Shown one piece after another: positions 10,966-21,399 of a DNA stretch of 64,000 bases (positions are counted from its first letter, which is position 1; every line of letters begins with the position of its first letter). The stretch is from Papio anubis (lineage: Eukaryota > Chordata > Mammalia > Primates > Cercopithecidae). A program made the translations under genes and the position numbers. The notes under the pieces are model-generated. The model was not told where the DNA came from. It did no database searches and saw only the letters and a program-made list of their open reading frames with translations. Location of the stretch: the NCBI RefSeq assembly GCF_008728515.1, contig NC_044980.1, forward strand, positions 62,245,590 through 62,309,589, written 5' to 3'.

Positions 10966-11742
10966 GGTAGCTGAAACACTCTGCTTTAAAGATTAAAGAG
11001 GGGATGTGCTCAAAATTTTCTGAAGATTCCAGAGGTTATTCTGAAACAAAAGTTGTTTTGTTGATTATTGCTGCTTATGTATTTTTCCTGTCTAATTAGA
11101 AATGGGCACCAATCTCTTATCAAAATTCACTCCTTTCCACCAAAGTGTATACTCTCATTCTCTAATTTTCGAGATAGCATCTTTGTGGTAAAATGTGAAC
11201 TCAACATTGCTAAATTGACAATCTGTAGATTTTTGTTAGTTTTGGCAGTTTGTGTCCTAAAATTCTTTACTTCTATTCTCTAACTTATTTCTGAATTGTT
11301 AGATAAGATGAACTATAATTTTTGAACTGAATGGTAATGACATAGCATGGTTATTACATTAGTGTTTGGTAGATTTAAAGATTTCAGGGCTTTCATGTTA
11401 ACAGAAGTACAACTTGATCAGATACCAAAGAGTATATAGGGATACCATGTGAGGCCAAGATTGTTTTAAATAGAATTTGGCTATCTTCACCAAGTTTTAT
11501 GTTAAATAGGAACACAATGGCATATAGTTTTTGCTTCTGAAATGTCACCGTGTTGTTTCTTTATCAAAAGAATTCTGATAAATGATAGAAGTCCCCCCTT
11601 TCAGAGATAATAATTGATAAACAGTGCTGCAAAATTTCCACAAATTTATCATGAAAGAAAATTTTCTCTATAGGCATTGTCCATCATTCATTCTGTCCTC
11701 TAAGTAGATTTTTAAGGATCTGCATCAAACACAATCCAAAGC
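10966..11742. other. Single-copy DNA, nothing recognised
   Basis: About 780 bases of AT-rich sequence with no recognised repeat or gene. A 71-codon frame at 11068-11283 shows no recognisable domain. Confidence 0.4.
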
Positions 11743-11912
11743 ATTTTCAAACTTTAGCATTCATTAGAATCATCTAGAAAGCTTAAGTCACTGACTATTA
11801 TGCCCCAGCCCCATAGCTTCTGATTCACTAGTAGAGTGAATCCCAAGAAATTGCATTTCTAACAGTGCTGCCCCTCCCAAGACTACAATATGAAGATTAC
11901 TGATCTAGAGAA
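11743..11912 (+). mobile_element. MER5A-like non-autonomous hAT element
   Basis: Contains 'aaactttagcattcattaga', 'atcatctagaaagctt', 'agcttctgattcacta' and 'aaattgcatttctaacag' in MER5A order. This is a non-coding DNA-transposon fossil shared widely among placental mammals. Confidence 0.82.
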
Positions 11913-12919
11913 ACAAGATAAAAGCCAAATATGTGGAGATCTTTTTCTAACCCCTACTCCGAAATATACTCAAATTTAAAGCAACTCTCAAGTCATCCCA
12001 CGACAAAATAGTTTTCATTCTTTCAAAGGTTAAACAAGTGATTTCTCTTAACCACATTTTCTCACATACTGGGGCAAAGTACAAGAAGAAACAAATTGAT
12101 TCTTTCAGTCTGAATGTCATCGAGTTCTAAATGGGTTCTAAAATTGAGAATGTGTTGTGAGAGAGAAGCACAAGCATTAATCACCAATGCACAACCAGAG
12201 AATTTGGTTAGTTTTACTAGTTTAGAAAATAGCCAGAATTCTGTATCAAACATCTCAGTAATAAAAGTGGAATCAACAAAATTAGATTATGACTGGGAGC
12301 TTAAAGACCAAATTTGTTCTGGTCTAGATGCCTCGGACATCTGATTCTCAAGAAAGCCTCATTGTCCTCAGGAAAAATATGAAAGATCTCTTTCCTCAAC
12401 TCCTGAGAAGGAAACAGATCTGTTACCCTGAAGGTTTTCTTTCAGTATTCTAAATATTTTAAACTAAATGATCCTAATTGAATTACTCAGAGAATTGGCC
12501 AAGTCAGCAGTGCTTTAGGTTGGCTCTGAAATTATTGAGATCTTTCTGTTCACAGACTTTCTATTGACTCCTTCTGTGTCCTTAATTTAGTTGTTTCTAA
12601 TTTAACTTATTCATAATTGGATAATTAGAGTTTCCATTTTCCATTGTGGACCATCTTGCTTTGACTTGCTGAAATGCATGTTTATGAATATATACTTTCT
12701 ATTAGTGCTTTGCTAAATGTCTCATTTATTTAAAAAAATTTATCTTTTATTATAAAAAGAAATACATGCTCATTGTAGGGAAAATACCAAGACATTAAAG
12801 AAAAATTAATATCTCAAAGGCTATCATTAAAAGACATGTAGTAAATATCATGATGATTTTCTTAATACTCATTTTATATATATGCTCACTATATATATTT
12901 GGAATTTTCAAAAATATAA
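11913..12919. other. Mostly single-copy DNA; one weak ancient repeat
   Basis: No gene recognised. A 76-codon plus frame at 12114-12344 overlaps a minus frame and has no recognisable domain. At about 12745-12835, 'aaaagaaatacatgctcat' resembles an old mammalian interspersed repeat, also suggested near 63100, whose family I cannot name with confidence. Confidence 0.35.
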
Positions 12920-14111
12920 ATTAAGAGTTACCTAGGAATAAACTTAACCAAAAAAGTGAAAGATCTCTACAATAAAATCTACAAAACATTGATGAAAGAA
13001 GTTGAAGAAAACACAAACAAGTGGAAAAATGTTTCATGTTCATGGATAGGAAGAATTAATATTGTTAAAATGTCCATACTATCCAAAATGATGTACAGAT
13101 TCAATGCAATCCCTATCAAAATACCAATGACATTATTCATAGAAATAGAAAAACAAGCCTAAATTTGTATGAAACTACAAAAGACCCCAAATACACAAGT
13201 CTTCAACAAAAAGAACAAAGCTTGAGACATCACACTATCTGACATCAAAATATATTACAAAGCAGTAGCAACCAAAATGCATGATACTGATATAAAAACA
13301 GACACACAGACCAATGGAACAGAATAGAGAATCCAGATGTAACTTCATACATTTACAGCCAACTGATCTTCAACAAAAGCACCAAGAACACACATTGAGG
13401 AAAGAACAATCTCCAATAAATGATGCTGGGAAAACTGAATATCCACATGCAGAACAATGAAACTAGACCTTTATCTCTCATCATTTACAAAAATCAACTC
13501 AAAATGGATTAAAGACTTAAATATAAGACCTAAAACTATGAAACTACTAGAAGAAAACAGAGGGAAAATGCTTCATGATATTGATCTGGGCAAAGATTTT
13601 TTGGATGAAACCTCGGAAGCATAGGCAAAAATAGACAAATATGATTACATCAAATTAAAAATCTTCTGTACAGCAAACAAACACCTAAGTGAAGAGACAA
13701 TTTACAGAATGGGAGAAAATATTTGCAAACTATGCATCTGACAAAAGGTTAATACCCAGAGTGTACTAAGAAACTCAAATAACTCAATAGCAAAAAGCCA
13801 AATAACTCAATTTTTAAAAAGGCAAAAAATCTGAGTAGATATTTCTTAAAAGAAGACAAAAAATGGCCAACAGGTATATGAAAAAATGCTCAACATCATG
13901 AATCGCCTGGGAAAGGCAGATCAAAACCGCAATGAGATATTATCTCACCCCAATTAGAAGGGCTGTTATTAAAAAGATGAAACATAACAAGTTCTGCTGA
14001 GGATATGGAGAAAGGGAAATACTTACACGTGGCTGGTGGGAATGTAAGTTAGCACAGTCACTATGGAAAACAGTATGGAAGTTCCTCAAAACATTAAAAA
14101 TAGAACTGCCA

Positions 14112-14434
14112 GGCCAGGCATGATGGTTCACACCTGTAATCCCAGCACTTTGGAAGGCCAAGGTGGGCGGATCACCTGAGGACAGGAGTTAGAGACCAGC
14201 CTGGCCAACATGGTGAAACCCTGTTTCTACTAGAAATACAAAAAATTAGCCAGGCATGGTGGCGTGTGCATATAATCCCAGTTACTTGAGAGGCTGAAGC
14301 AGGAGAATCGCTTGAACCCAGGAAGAGGAGGTTGCAGTGAGCCGAGATCACACCATTGCACTCCAGCTTGGTCAACAAGAGAGAAACTCCATCTCAAAAA
14401 ACAAAAAAAAAAAAAAAAAAGAGAGAGAGAGAAA
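14112..14434 (+). mobile_element. Alu (AluS-like), first of a tandem pair
   Basis: Full-length forward Alu beginning 'ggccaggcatgatggttc', ending in an A run followed by (GA)n. Its left target duplication 'aactgcca' (14104-14111) reappears only after the second Alu (14743-14750). This shows the second Alu landed inside this one's tail. Confidence 0.93.
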
Positions 14435-14742
14435 GGCTAGGTGCGGTGGCTCATGCCTATAATCCCAGTCCTTTGGGAGGCCAAGGCGGGCGGATCATGA
14501 GGTTAAGAGATCGAGACCATCCTGGCCAACATAGTGAAATCCTATCTCTACTAAAATACAAAAAAAAAAATTAGCTGGGCATGGTGGCACACACCTGTAA
14601 TCCCAGCTACTCGGGAGGCTGAGGCAGGAGAATTGCTTGAGCCCAGAAGGTGGAGGTTGCAGTGAGCCGAAATCATGCCACTGCACTCCAGCTTGGTGAC
14701 CAGAGTGAGACTCCATCTCAAAACAAACAAACAAACAAACAA
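14435..14742 (+). mobile_element. Alu (AluY-like), second of a tandem pair
   Basis: Forward Alu beginning 'ggctaggtgcggtggctc', with an AluY-type 'gatcgagaccatcctggcc' segment and a (CAAA)n tail. It sits between the tail of the first Alu and that Alu's distal target duplication, so it is the younger insertion. Confidence 0.92.
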
Positions 14743-15064
14743 AACTGCCATATGATCCAGCAATCCTGCTATTGGCTGTATATCCAAAGGAAAAGAAATC
14801 AGTAGGCCAAAGAGATATCTGCACTCCCATGTTTACTGCAGCACTATTCACATTAGCCAAGATATGAAGTCAAATTAAGGGTCCATCAATAGATGACTGG
14901 ATTAAAAAATTAGTATATTTACACAATTGAATACTAGTCATCCATTAAAAAAGAATGAAATCCTGTCATTATAATTTTTTAAATTAAGGGTTATATTATA
15001 AAAATTTAAAGAAATCAATTTTTTTACTACTTACAATTATCATTACTGCTATTAATATTAGTAA

Positions 15065-15124
15065 AATTTATGAATGTTTACTAAATACTAGACATTATGC
15101 TAATTTCTTTACATATATTATCCT
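15065..15124 (-). mobile_element. MIR fragment
   Basis: A short reversed MIR piece: 'tgtttactaaatactagac' followed by 'tttacatatattatcc'. Too short for a firm call. Confidence 0.45.
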
Positions 15125-15182
15125 TTTTTAAAAAAATTCAACTTTTAAGGGGTACATGTGTAGGTTTGTTACATGGGTATAA
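15125..15182 (-). mobile_element. L1 3' terminal fragment
   Basis: Plus strand reads 'ggggtacatgtgtaggtttg' after a T/A-rich run, the reversed end of an L1 3' UTR, under 60 bases. Confidence 0.6.
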
Positions 15183-15379
15183 AATTAGAACATGTAAATA
15201 GAAAAAAAATGAAGAAAATTATAACTTACCCATAATAAATACCATTCCTTCCCATCACAAATACTATATTTACATTTTAGGGTTATCTGTTAAGATTTTT
15301 ATATGCATATGAATGCATTTTTCGAATCTGAATTGAATAGAATTTTTTTGAATTTAATAGAATTTTCTGTACAGATTGC

Positions 15380-15575
15380 TATGTATGGATGGAGGGGTGA
15401 ATTATGAAGAAGCACAAGAAAGCTTTTGTGGGATGTGTACATTTAGTATCTTCATTAGTATCTTCCTATTATGGTGTGTGATAATGTCAAAATTTATCAA
15501 GTTGTACACTTTAAATATTTGCAACATATTGCATGTCAAGCATACCTTAATAAAGCTGCTAATTTTTTTTGGAAA
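15380..15575 (+). mobile_element. Ancient L1M 3' UTR
   Basis: The end 'caagttgtacactttaaata' then 'gcataccttaataaagctgc' matches the 3' terminus of old L1M elements. Overlapping 66-105-codon frames here (15376-15693) are chance frames over this non-coding UTR. Confidence 0.7.
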
Positions 15576-16519
15576 AAGGAAAACAACATGGTTTTGGCCA
15601 CAATTGTGGTGGAATGTGAGTCCACATTGTATGCAAGACACTGTAAGGTGGTTACTCTTCCAGAAGCATAATGATTGGGAAAAGACAATATAAGCATAAG
15701 AGGGTGAAATTATATCAGCTCATAAAACAGAATTGAGGGAGAAGAGAGAGTGGGGTTCAGGTGGCAGCACTAACTTTTATCAAAGGAGGAACAGTAGTTC
15801 TTTTATGTTTTGATATTCTTGGAGAAGTCAAAGGTTTTCATATTCTCCCCAGCAGGGGCCCATTGAATGACCTAACAGCCAGCGTTTATTGAGACTGTGT
15901 TTCTCACTCACAACCCGTCTCCTCACACAGGAGGCAGGACACAATAATAAAAACTGGAAAATTGACAAGGGACTAAAAAGAGGGCTTTTGGGGTATTTCC
16001 CCCAATCCTGGTTCAACAGACATTTACTTATTACTTACTATGTGTAATTGCTACCTTTTATGTATCTATAAAATATATGTGACAGAAACACATACAGATA
16101 GGTTTCTGCCTCTCTAATTAGTTCAGAGGTAAATAAATAAATACTTATACTTGAGGGCTTTTGAAGCACAATTCTATTAGAAATAGAGGTGAAGAGAGGC
16201 ATCTGTATACAGTAAACTGTGTCAGATTAGCAAATTTCTTGGCCAACTTAGTTTTACTTTAGGGTAAGAAATATGTACTCTACTACTGATCCATTTCCAT
16301 TTCTAATAATTCCCATAATTATCCTAAGGAATTTTCTGTAGTAAATACCAAACCTATTTAAACAGAAATAATAAAAGTGGGATTTTATTTTCAAATTCAG
16401 TAGAAGTGTCTTGGGAGATCATCAAAACCCCAAGTCCAGAGGGTATACGTCATGGTAACTGTTTATTCTTTTAGCCACTCAATCAGAAAATATTTACTAT
16501 GCTTTTATTAAATAACATT
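15576..16519. other. Single-copy DNA, nothing recognised
   Basis: No repeat family, RNA gene or exon was recognised in about 940 bases. Confidence 0.4.
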
Positions 16520-16599
16520 TGTTATATAACCAACCTTCTATTAATGGGCACTTAAGTTTTTTCCAACTTTTTACTATTGCAAACAAGTGGCAAACACAC

Positions 16600-16633
<34 letters not shown>

Positions 16634-16745
16634 ATCTTTGCTTGTCTGCAATTTTTTCCATTAAACATATTCCTAAAAGTGGAACTGCTGGGTCAATGAA
16701 CATAAATATTTTAAATTCGTGTAACTATTGCCAAATTTCTTTTCT
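16520..16745 (-). mobile_element. Ancient L1M fragment containing a TG repeat
   Basis: Plus strand has 'attaatgggcacttaagttt' and, after the repeat, 'cctaaaagtggaactgctgg', the reversed form of an old L1 segment. The TG microsatellite at 16602-16631 expanded inside it. Confidence 0.65.
16602..16631 (+). repeat. (TG)n microsatellite with a CA/TG switch
   Basis: About 15 TG units preceded directly by a short CA run, giving a small palindromic 'cacacactgtgtgtg' junction. Confidence 0.92.
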
Positions 16746-17174
16746 GCATTGAGTGGATTCAGTCATGGATTTTTGTCTTTGACCTTGGCTAGAAAAGTTC
16801 TAGTGGAAACAGTCTGAAGCCAGATTATAGAAATTCAGGGAGGGTAAGAGGAGGCAGCCTGTGAAAATAACTCTTTCCCGAAGTTCACTGATGATGCTGG
16901 AGTATAAAGGCCTTTTTCCTTTATCACAATTGAGGAAAACTTTGCAGAGAAATCTCAGCTTCAAAGCTCCCCATGGGGACAGCTGAGGCCTTTGTTGTGA
17001 CACCATGACACAGCTCAACTTCTCCTTCTGCTCAGTCCTTATTCCTTCATCCTCCCAAAGGCATTGATCAGGGGAGATGAACATCCTGTACACACTAATC
17101 TTCATCATATAGTTTCTTTCCCAGAGATCCTGACTTCAAATGTCTGTCAACCTATATTCCATACCAAGTAAATA
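16746..17174. other. Single-copy DNA, nothing recognised
   Basis: No repeat recognised. A 102-codon minus frame spans 16800-17108 but shows no recognisable domain or splice context; treated as chance. Confidence 0.35.
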
Positions 17175-17940
17175 TATTCTTCAAAAACAAACTCCTTTTT
17201 GGACAATCAAAAGCCAAGAGAATTCATTGCCAGGAAGTTTGCCCTGCAAGAATACTGAAAGTTCTTCAAATGAAGGGAAATTATTCTATATGAAAGCACA
17301 GATCTTCAGGGAGAAATGAAGAGCATGCGTGCATTAACATAAAAGTCCCTTTTTGTGTAAAAAGGCAAACAATGAAATAACAATGCATTGTGGGGTTTAT
17401 AACATATGTAGAAATAAAATATATAACAACAGTAACAAAAGGCAGAGGAATTGGTAAAAACAATGTTTGTGATATGGTAAAATATTCAAAGCAAACTATA
17501 ATAAATTGTGGGTGCATATTTTAACTTCCAGTGTAACTAAAATAATACAAAAACATATGGCTCAAAAGCCAATGGAAAAATATCATGAATAATAAAAATA
17601 TTTGCTTAATTCAAGATAAGTAAGGAAGAGAAGAATAAAAGTTTAAAGAACAGATAGACAAGTAGAAAAGAAAAAGCAAGATGGTAGAAAAATCCCAACT
17701 GTGTCAGTAATTACATTTGGTGTAAATGGAATAAACACACCAATTAAAGAAACTGTCAGAATGGATTAAAACACACATGTGCACACACACATACCTGTGC
17801 ACACTCACATGGCCCAAATACACACTGTTTACAAGAGACACACTTCAAATATAAAGACGTAGTTAAGTTGAAGGGCAAAGAGTGGGCAATGATATATTAT
17901 GCAAATATTAACCACTTGAGGAATTCTATGGCTACTCTCC
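17175..17940 (+). mobile_element. Ancient L1M, 5' ORF2 region
   Basis: Decayed forward L1. The part at about 17695-17880 reads like the ORF2 endonuclease region ('ttacatttggtgtaaatgga', 'tttacaagagacacacttca'). Upstream text resembles the region before ORF2. A short CA-rich patch (17770-17800) has grown within it. Confidence 0.65.
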
Positions 17941-17989
17941 TCTACAAAGGTGAGATTTCCTTGTAGGGCTTCAGGGAGGCAAAAGAATA

Positions 17990-18170
17990 GCAATTAAAAA
18001 GAAGAAGAGATGAGAAGAAGAGCTAGAGAAGAGTAGGAAGACAGGGAGGGGAGAAAAAGAAAAATGAAGAGAAAAGAAAGGAGAGAGAGAGGATTTGGAA
18101 AATTAGAGGGGCAAGAGTTAAAGAGAAAAGTAGGGAAGTAGAAAAGAATAGTGAAGGACAAATTGGATGG
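17990..18170 (+). repeat. GA-rich (polypurine) tract
   Basis: About 180 bases dominated by A and G in irregular gaaga/gagga blocks. The Phe/Ser/Leu-rich minus-strand frame at 18023-18217 is an artefact of this composition. Confidence 0.85.
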
Positions 18171-18233
18171 GGAGTTACTGCTATAAATTTCACAGGCAAT
18201 TTCTCTTTGGCAATCAAGTTTCTTGTAGACCCA

Positions 18234-18588
18234 CGTGTTAGTTTGTTTTCATGCTGCTGATAAAGACATACCTGAGGCTGGTAAGAAAAAGAGGTTTAAT
18301 TGGACTTACAGTTCCACATGGCTGGGGAGGTCTCAGAATCATGGGGGAGGTGAAAGGAACTTCTTACGTGGCAGCTGGCAAGAGAAAAATGAGGAAGAAA
18401 CAAAAGCAAAAACCCTTGATCAACCCATCAGATCTCGCGAGACTTACTCACTATCACCAGAATAGCACGGGAAAGACCGGCTCCCATGATTCAATTACCT
18501 TCCCCTGGGTCCTTCCCACAACACATGGGAATTCTGAGAGCTACAATTCAAGTTGAAATTTGGGTGGGGAGATAGCCAAACTATATCA
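18234..18588 (-). mobile_element. Solo THE1/MST-type LTR (ERVL-MaLR)
   Basis: The plus strand starts 'cgtgttagtttgttttcatg', passes 'aagaggtttaattgga', 'atggctggggaggtctcag' and 'cacatgggaattctgag', and ends 'gccaaactatatca': a complete reversed MaLR LTR. It is flanked by a perfect 5-bp target duplication, accca, at 18229-18233 and 18589-18593. The two LTRs of the parent provirus therefore recombined to one, or it inserted as a single LTR. No internal viral genes. Frames of 76 and 101 codons (18235-18556) lie in LTR sequence and are not genes. Confidence 0.93.
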
Positions 18589-18593
18589 ACCCA

Positions 18594-21399
18594 TCTCCCA
18601 ACTCCAGACAGTGCTTTTTAATAGGACTACTCCCTAACTTGTTCCTTTTCATTTTTCTATATATAACATTTTTAAGTGTCCAACCTTTTTCTTTTAAATG
18701 TGAAAAAGGGCCTCTTCTGGGTGAGGAAATACAACAAAATGCTTTACAATGTACAAGTGCCACTAATTACTTCAATTGCTTGCATTTTCCTGAGCCACAC
18801 CTTGGGAATGCTAAGTACCCCATTCCAGGCTACATGGCCAACACTCAATCTTCTGCTGAGGGAGTGATTTTAATAAGTGAATTCTCAACTACAGGATTTT
18901 GAAATGAACGTTATGAGAAAGATTTATGTTTGAAATGACTATGAATCTACGATTACTGACAGCGCACAGCTACAGATGTAAGTGAAAGGATTAGAAGCAG
19001 CTGATCCGAAAACAATGCAGTCTCAATATAAGGCCTTAGGTAAGGTTTTTTTTTTTTTTTTTTAATTAACATTTATATGGAAGGAGAGAACTTGTTTATT
19101 TCACATTGTTGTCTTGGATTGACCTCAAAATAGAGGAAGCACATTGTAGGGTTTTAAAGCTATCCTTGAAATGGAATTAGCTTCATAAATTTTGCCTGTC
19201 GAATATTTGGCATTAGTGATTGGAGCTAAAAGGAGTTAGAATTTTCTTATGATAACTGAACCACCTGCAGCTATTTTTCTTTCACAAATATGTGAACATT
19301 ATCCAAAGGTGTTAGAACTGGGAATAGCAAATATAGGTTACACATCCCTGTATTTCCCTGTATGCATGGCCAACATTGCTAATTAAGCTTGGCATGCCTT
19401 TTTCTGGTTCTTTCAAATCCTTCTCGATGTACCACCTGGGCTGTACCACCAATCATCTAGGCATGATATGCAATTTCTTAGCATTTTTTTTGGTGACCCA
19501 TTCTCCTTCAGCAGTCTGTGCTTATGGACTCCTCACAGTAATGTTATTTATTTTATTTTTTAAATGTATAAAGTAAAATGCATAGGATTATTCTGACATG
19601 TAGTTACCAAGATATTTATAAAAACCTGTAGTATAGTAATATATTTGCTTCATTATAAACACAGTAAAAAATCTACCAGTGGTTTTAATAAAAACTGTTG
19701 AATTTCAACACAGTGATAAGTATAAATAATTAATCCGTATGTACTGCTATAACATGACATAAAAATCGTTATATTTTATACTTTTGGCAAAGTCACAGGT
19801 ACTACTACAACTGTGGGTTCTTTCATTCTCTCTTTCCTTCTTTTTGCCTTTATTCACAATTGAAGGAATACTAAATTTTTGCTACATATAAATAAAAATA
19901 GTATGTAATTATTTTTCCGTCCATATGGTCCCCAGGTTAGAAACCCCAGGAAGGTTTCATGACTGAGGGATCATGAAAGTTTGAAACCTAGATTTTCAGC
20001 AAAAGCAATTAATAGACTAGATAGAAGCAAAGAGAGTTAAGTGACTCTTTTCTTTATGGCATAATAATTTCCCATAATAAGAAATACATAAGAAATCTGA
20101 AGCTCAATAGTAAAGATAAGTATTAAATATTAATCACATCGGTAGTAGTAATAGATACATTTTAGGCCTCTAATGCCTTTTATCACTTTTTACCTTGTTT
20201 CTTTCTCTTACTTTACAATAGGAGGCAGGCCTTTCCCTTCCAACGTTGTGCTCTTCATGACGGTAGTTAAAATCTCTTGAGATTTCTGTACTTGGAATGT
20301 GTTTTGGGATATTGTGGGTATCCTAGATATGAAAATATAAATGACATATATTCTAGTAAATATTGGCTACATGGTCATATATTTTTTAAAAAATTCTTTC
20401 CCTCCACGGTCCTAGAAGATCAATTCTATATGTGATGGATTTCATATAGGCTGATAAGGAATTGGATGCAGCAAGCCCCACATGGTAAGGTCCTCTCCGC
20501 CTGGTAAGCATAAACAGTCAAGTGCCAGCAATGTGGGTCTGCAGCTCTTGGGCTTGTATCTCATCTGGCCCTTTATAAGAAAACTGGAGGGAGCAGAAGC
20601 CCCAGACCACAATGCAAAGCCCAGGTCAGATCTGCTTTGACATCATCTTCCCTTTCCTTCTCTAGTAATGTGTAAATGGCAACACTCTCTTATTGTGAAA
20701 TTGGCCTTTACCATCCATCATGCAGATGAAAAATTTAATTAGTGGGAATGGTGGGGAATATGAAATACATTGAAAATATCTGACTATTAAGAGAAAGTTG
20801 TCCAAAGCAGGGATAATATTCCTTTAAGGGTGAAAAAGAAAACGTTCACAAGAAGGAAATTCAGAAGAGGATATATAATTCAGTGACCAAACAAGCCTTG
20901 TCAAGTTTTTAAAAAGTACAGTTTAGAAAATTAATGGTTAGGATTTCAGTGGGGCATGTTCATCAGCAAAACGCTATAATGTTAGAAACAGTATCCACTG
21001 TTGGAACCAGGCAGGGGCCTATTATTACTGGTTTAGAATGGCATATTTTCTTAGCTATATTAATTCTGTTAAAAATAATTCGTTTTCCACTTTTGTTTTT
21101 CTTTCTCCCATTGGAACTGCAAAGACATTAAATAGAAAAGGAGTGGATTAAATGAATGTTTTATCTGAGGAGAAGTTATTAAATGTTACACAGTTATAGT
21201 CACAACAAATAGCATAGGTAATATAGGACATTTCATATGATTACTGGTATACCTCATGGCATTCTAAGATAAGGTTCTCCCTTGAAATGAAAAATATGTA
21301 CTCTTAATAAACCATTTGGGAATTGCTGCTGGAAGTATTTGTTGGATTGACTGGAGTAGCACTTCTGTAGTTGATTCATATACAGCATAGCCTTGCCAA
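18594..21399. other. Repeat-poor single-copy DNA
   Basis: About 2.8 kb without a recognised Alu, L1, LTR or MIR, apart from a T run at about 19048-19064. Frames up to 87 codons (18639-18902, 19376-19576, 20934-21131) have no recognised domains. The part near 20460-20660 is richer in GC than its flanks. Confidence 0.4.

Larger units (their letters stand above)
12920..14970 (+). mobile_element. L1 ORF2 3' half (L1PB/L1MA-like), split by two Alus
   Basis: Starts in mid ORF2 with 'ttacctaggaataaactta', and codes in broken frames for the part after the reverse transcriptase core. The frame at 12956-13162 reads KDLYNKIYKTLMKEVEENTN and on to NIVKMSILSK, typical of ORF2p. It then passes through the Cys-rich C-terminal region. 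At 14111 it is interrupted by two head-to-tail Alus and resumes at 14751 with 'tatgatccagcaatcctgct'. Stops and frameshifts make it a dead copy. Confidence 0.93.

Noticed and set aside
14495..14860. 121-codon minus-strand frame with Alu-type peptide text
   Set aside because: It is the reverse translation of the two tandem Alus; the peptide text is typical of Alu reverse frames and not a gene.
18235..18556. Frames of 76 and 101 codons as possible retroviral remnants
   Set aside because: They lie wholly in non-coding LTR sequence; MaLR LTRs encode no protein.
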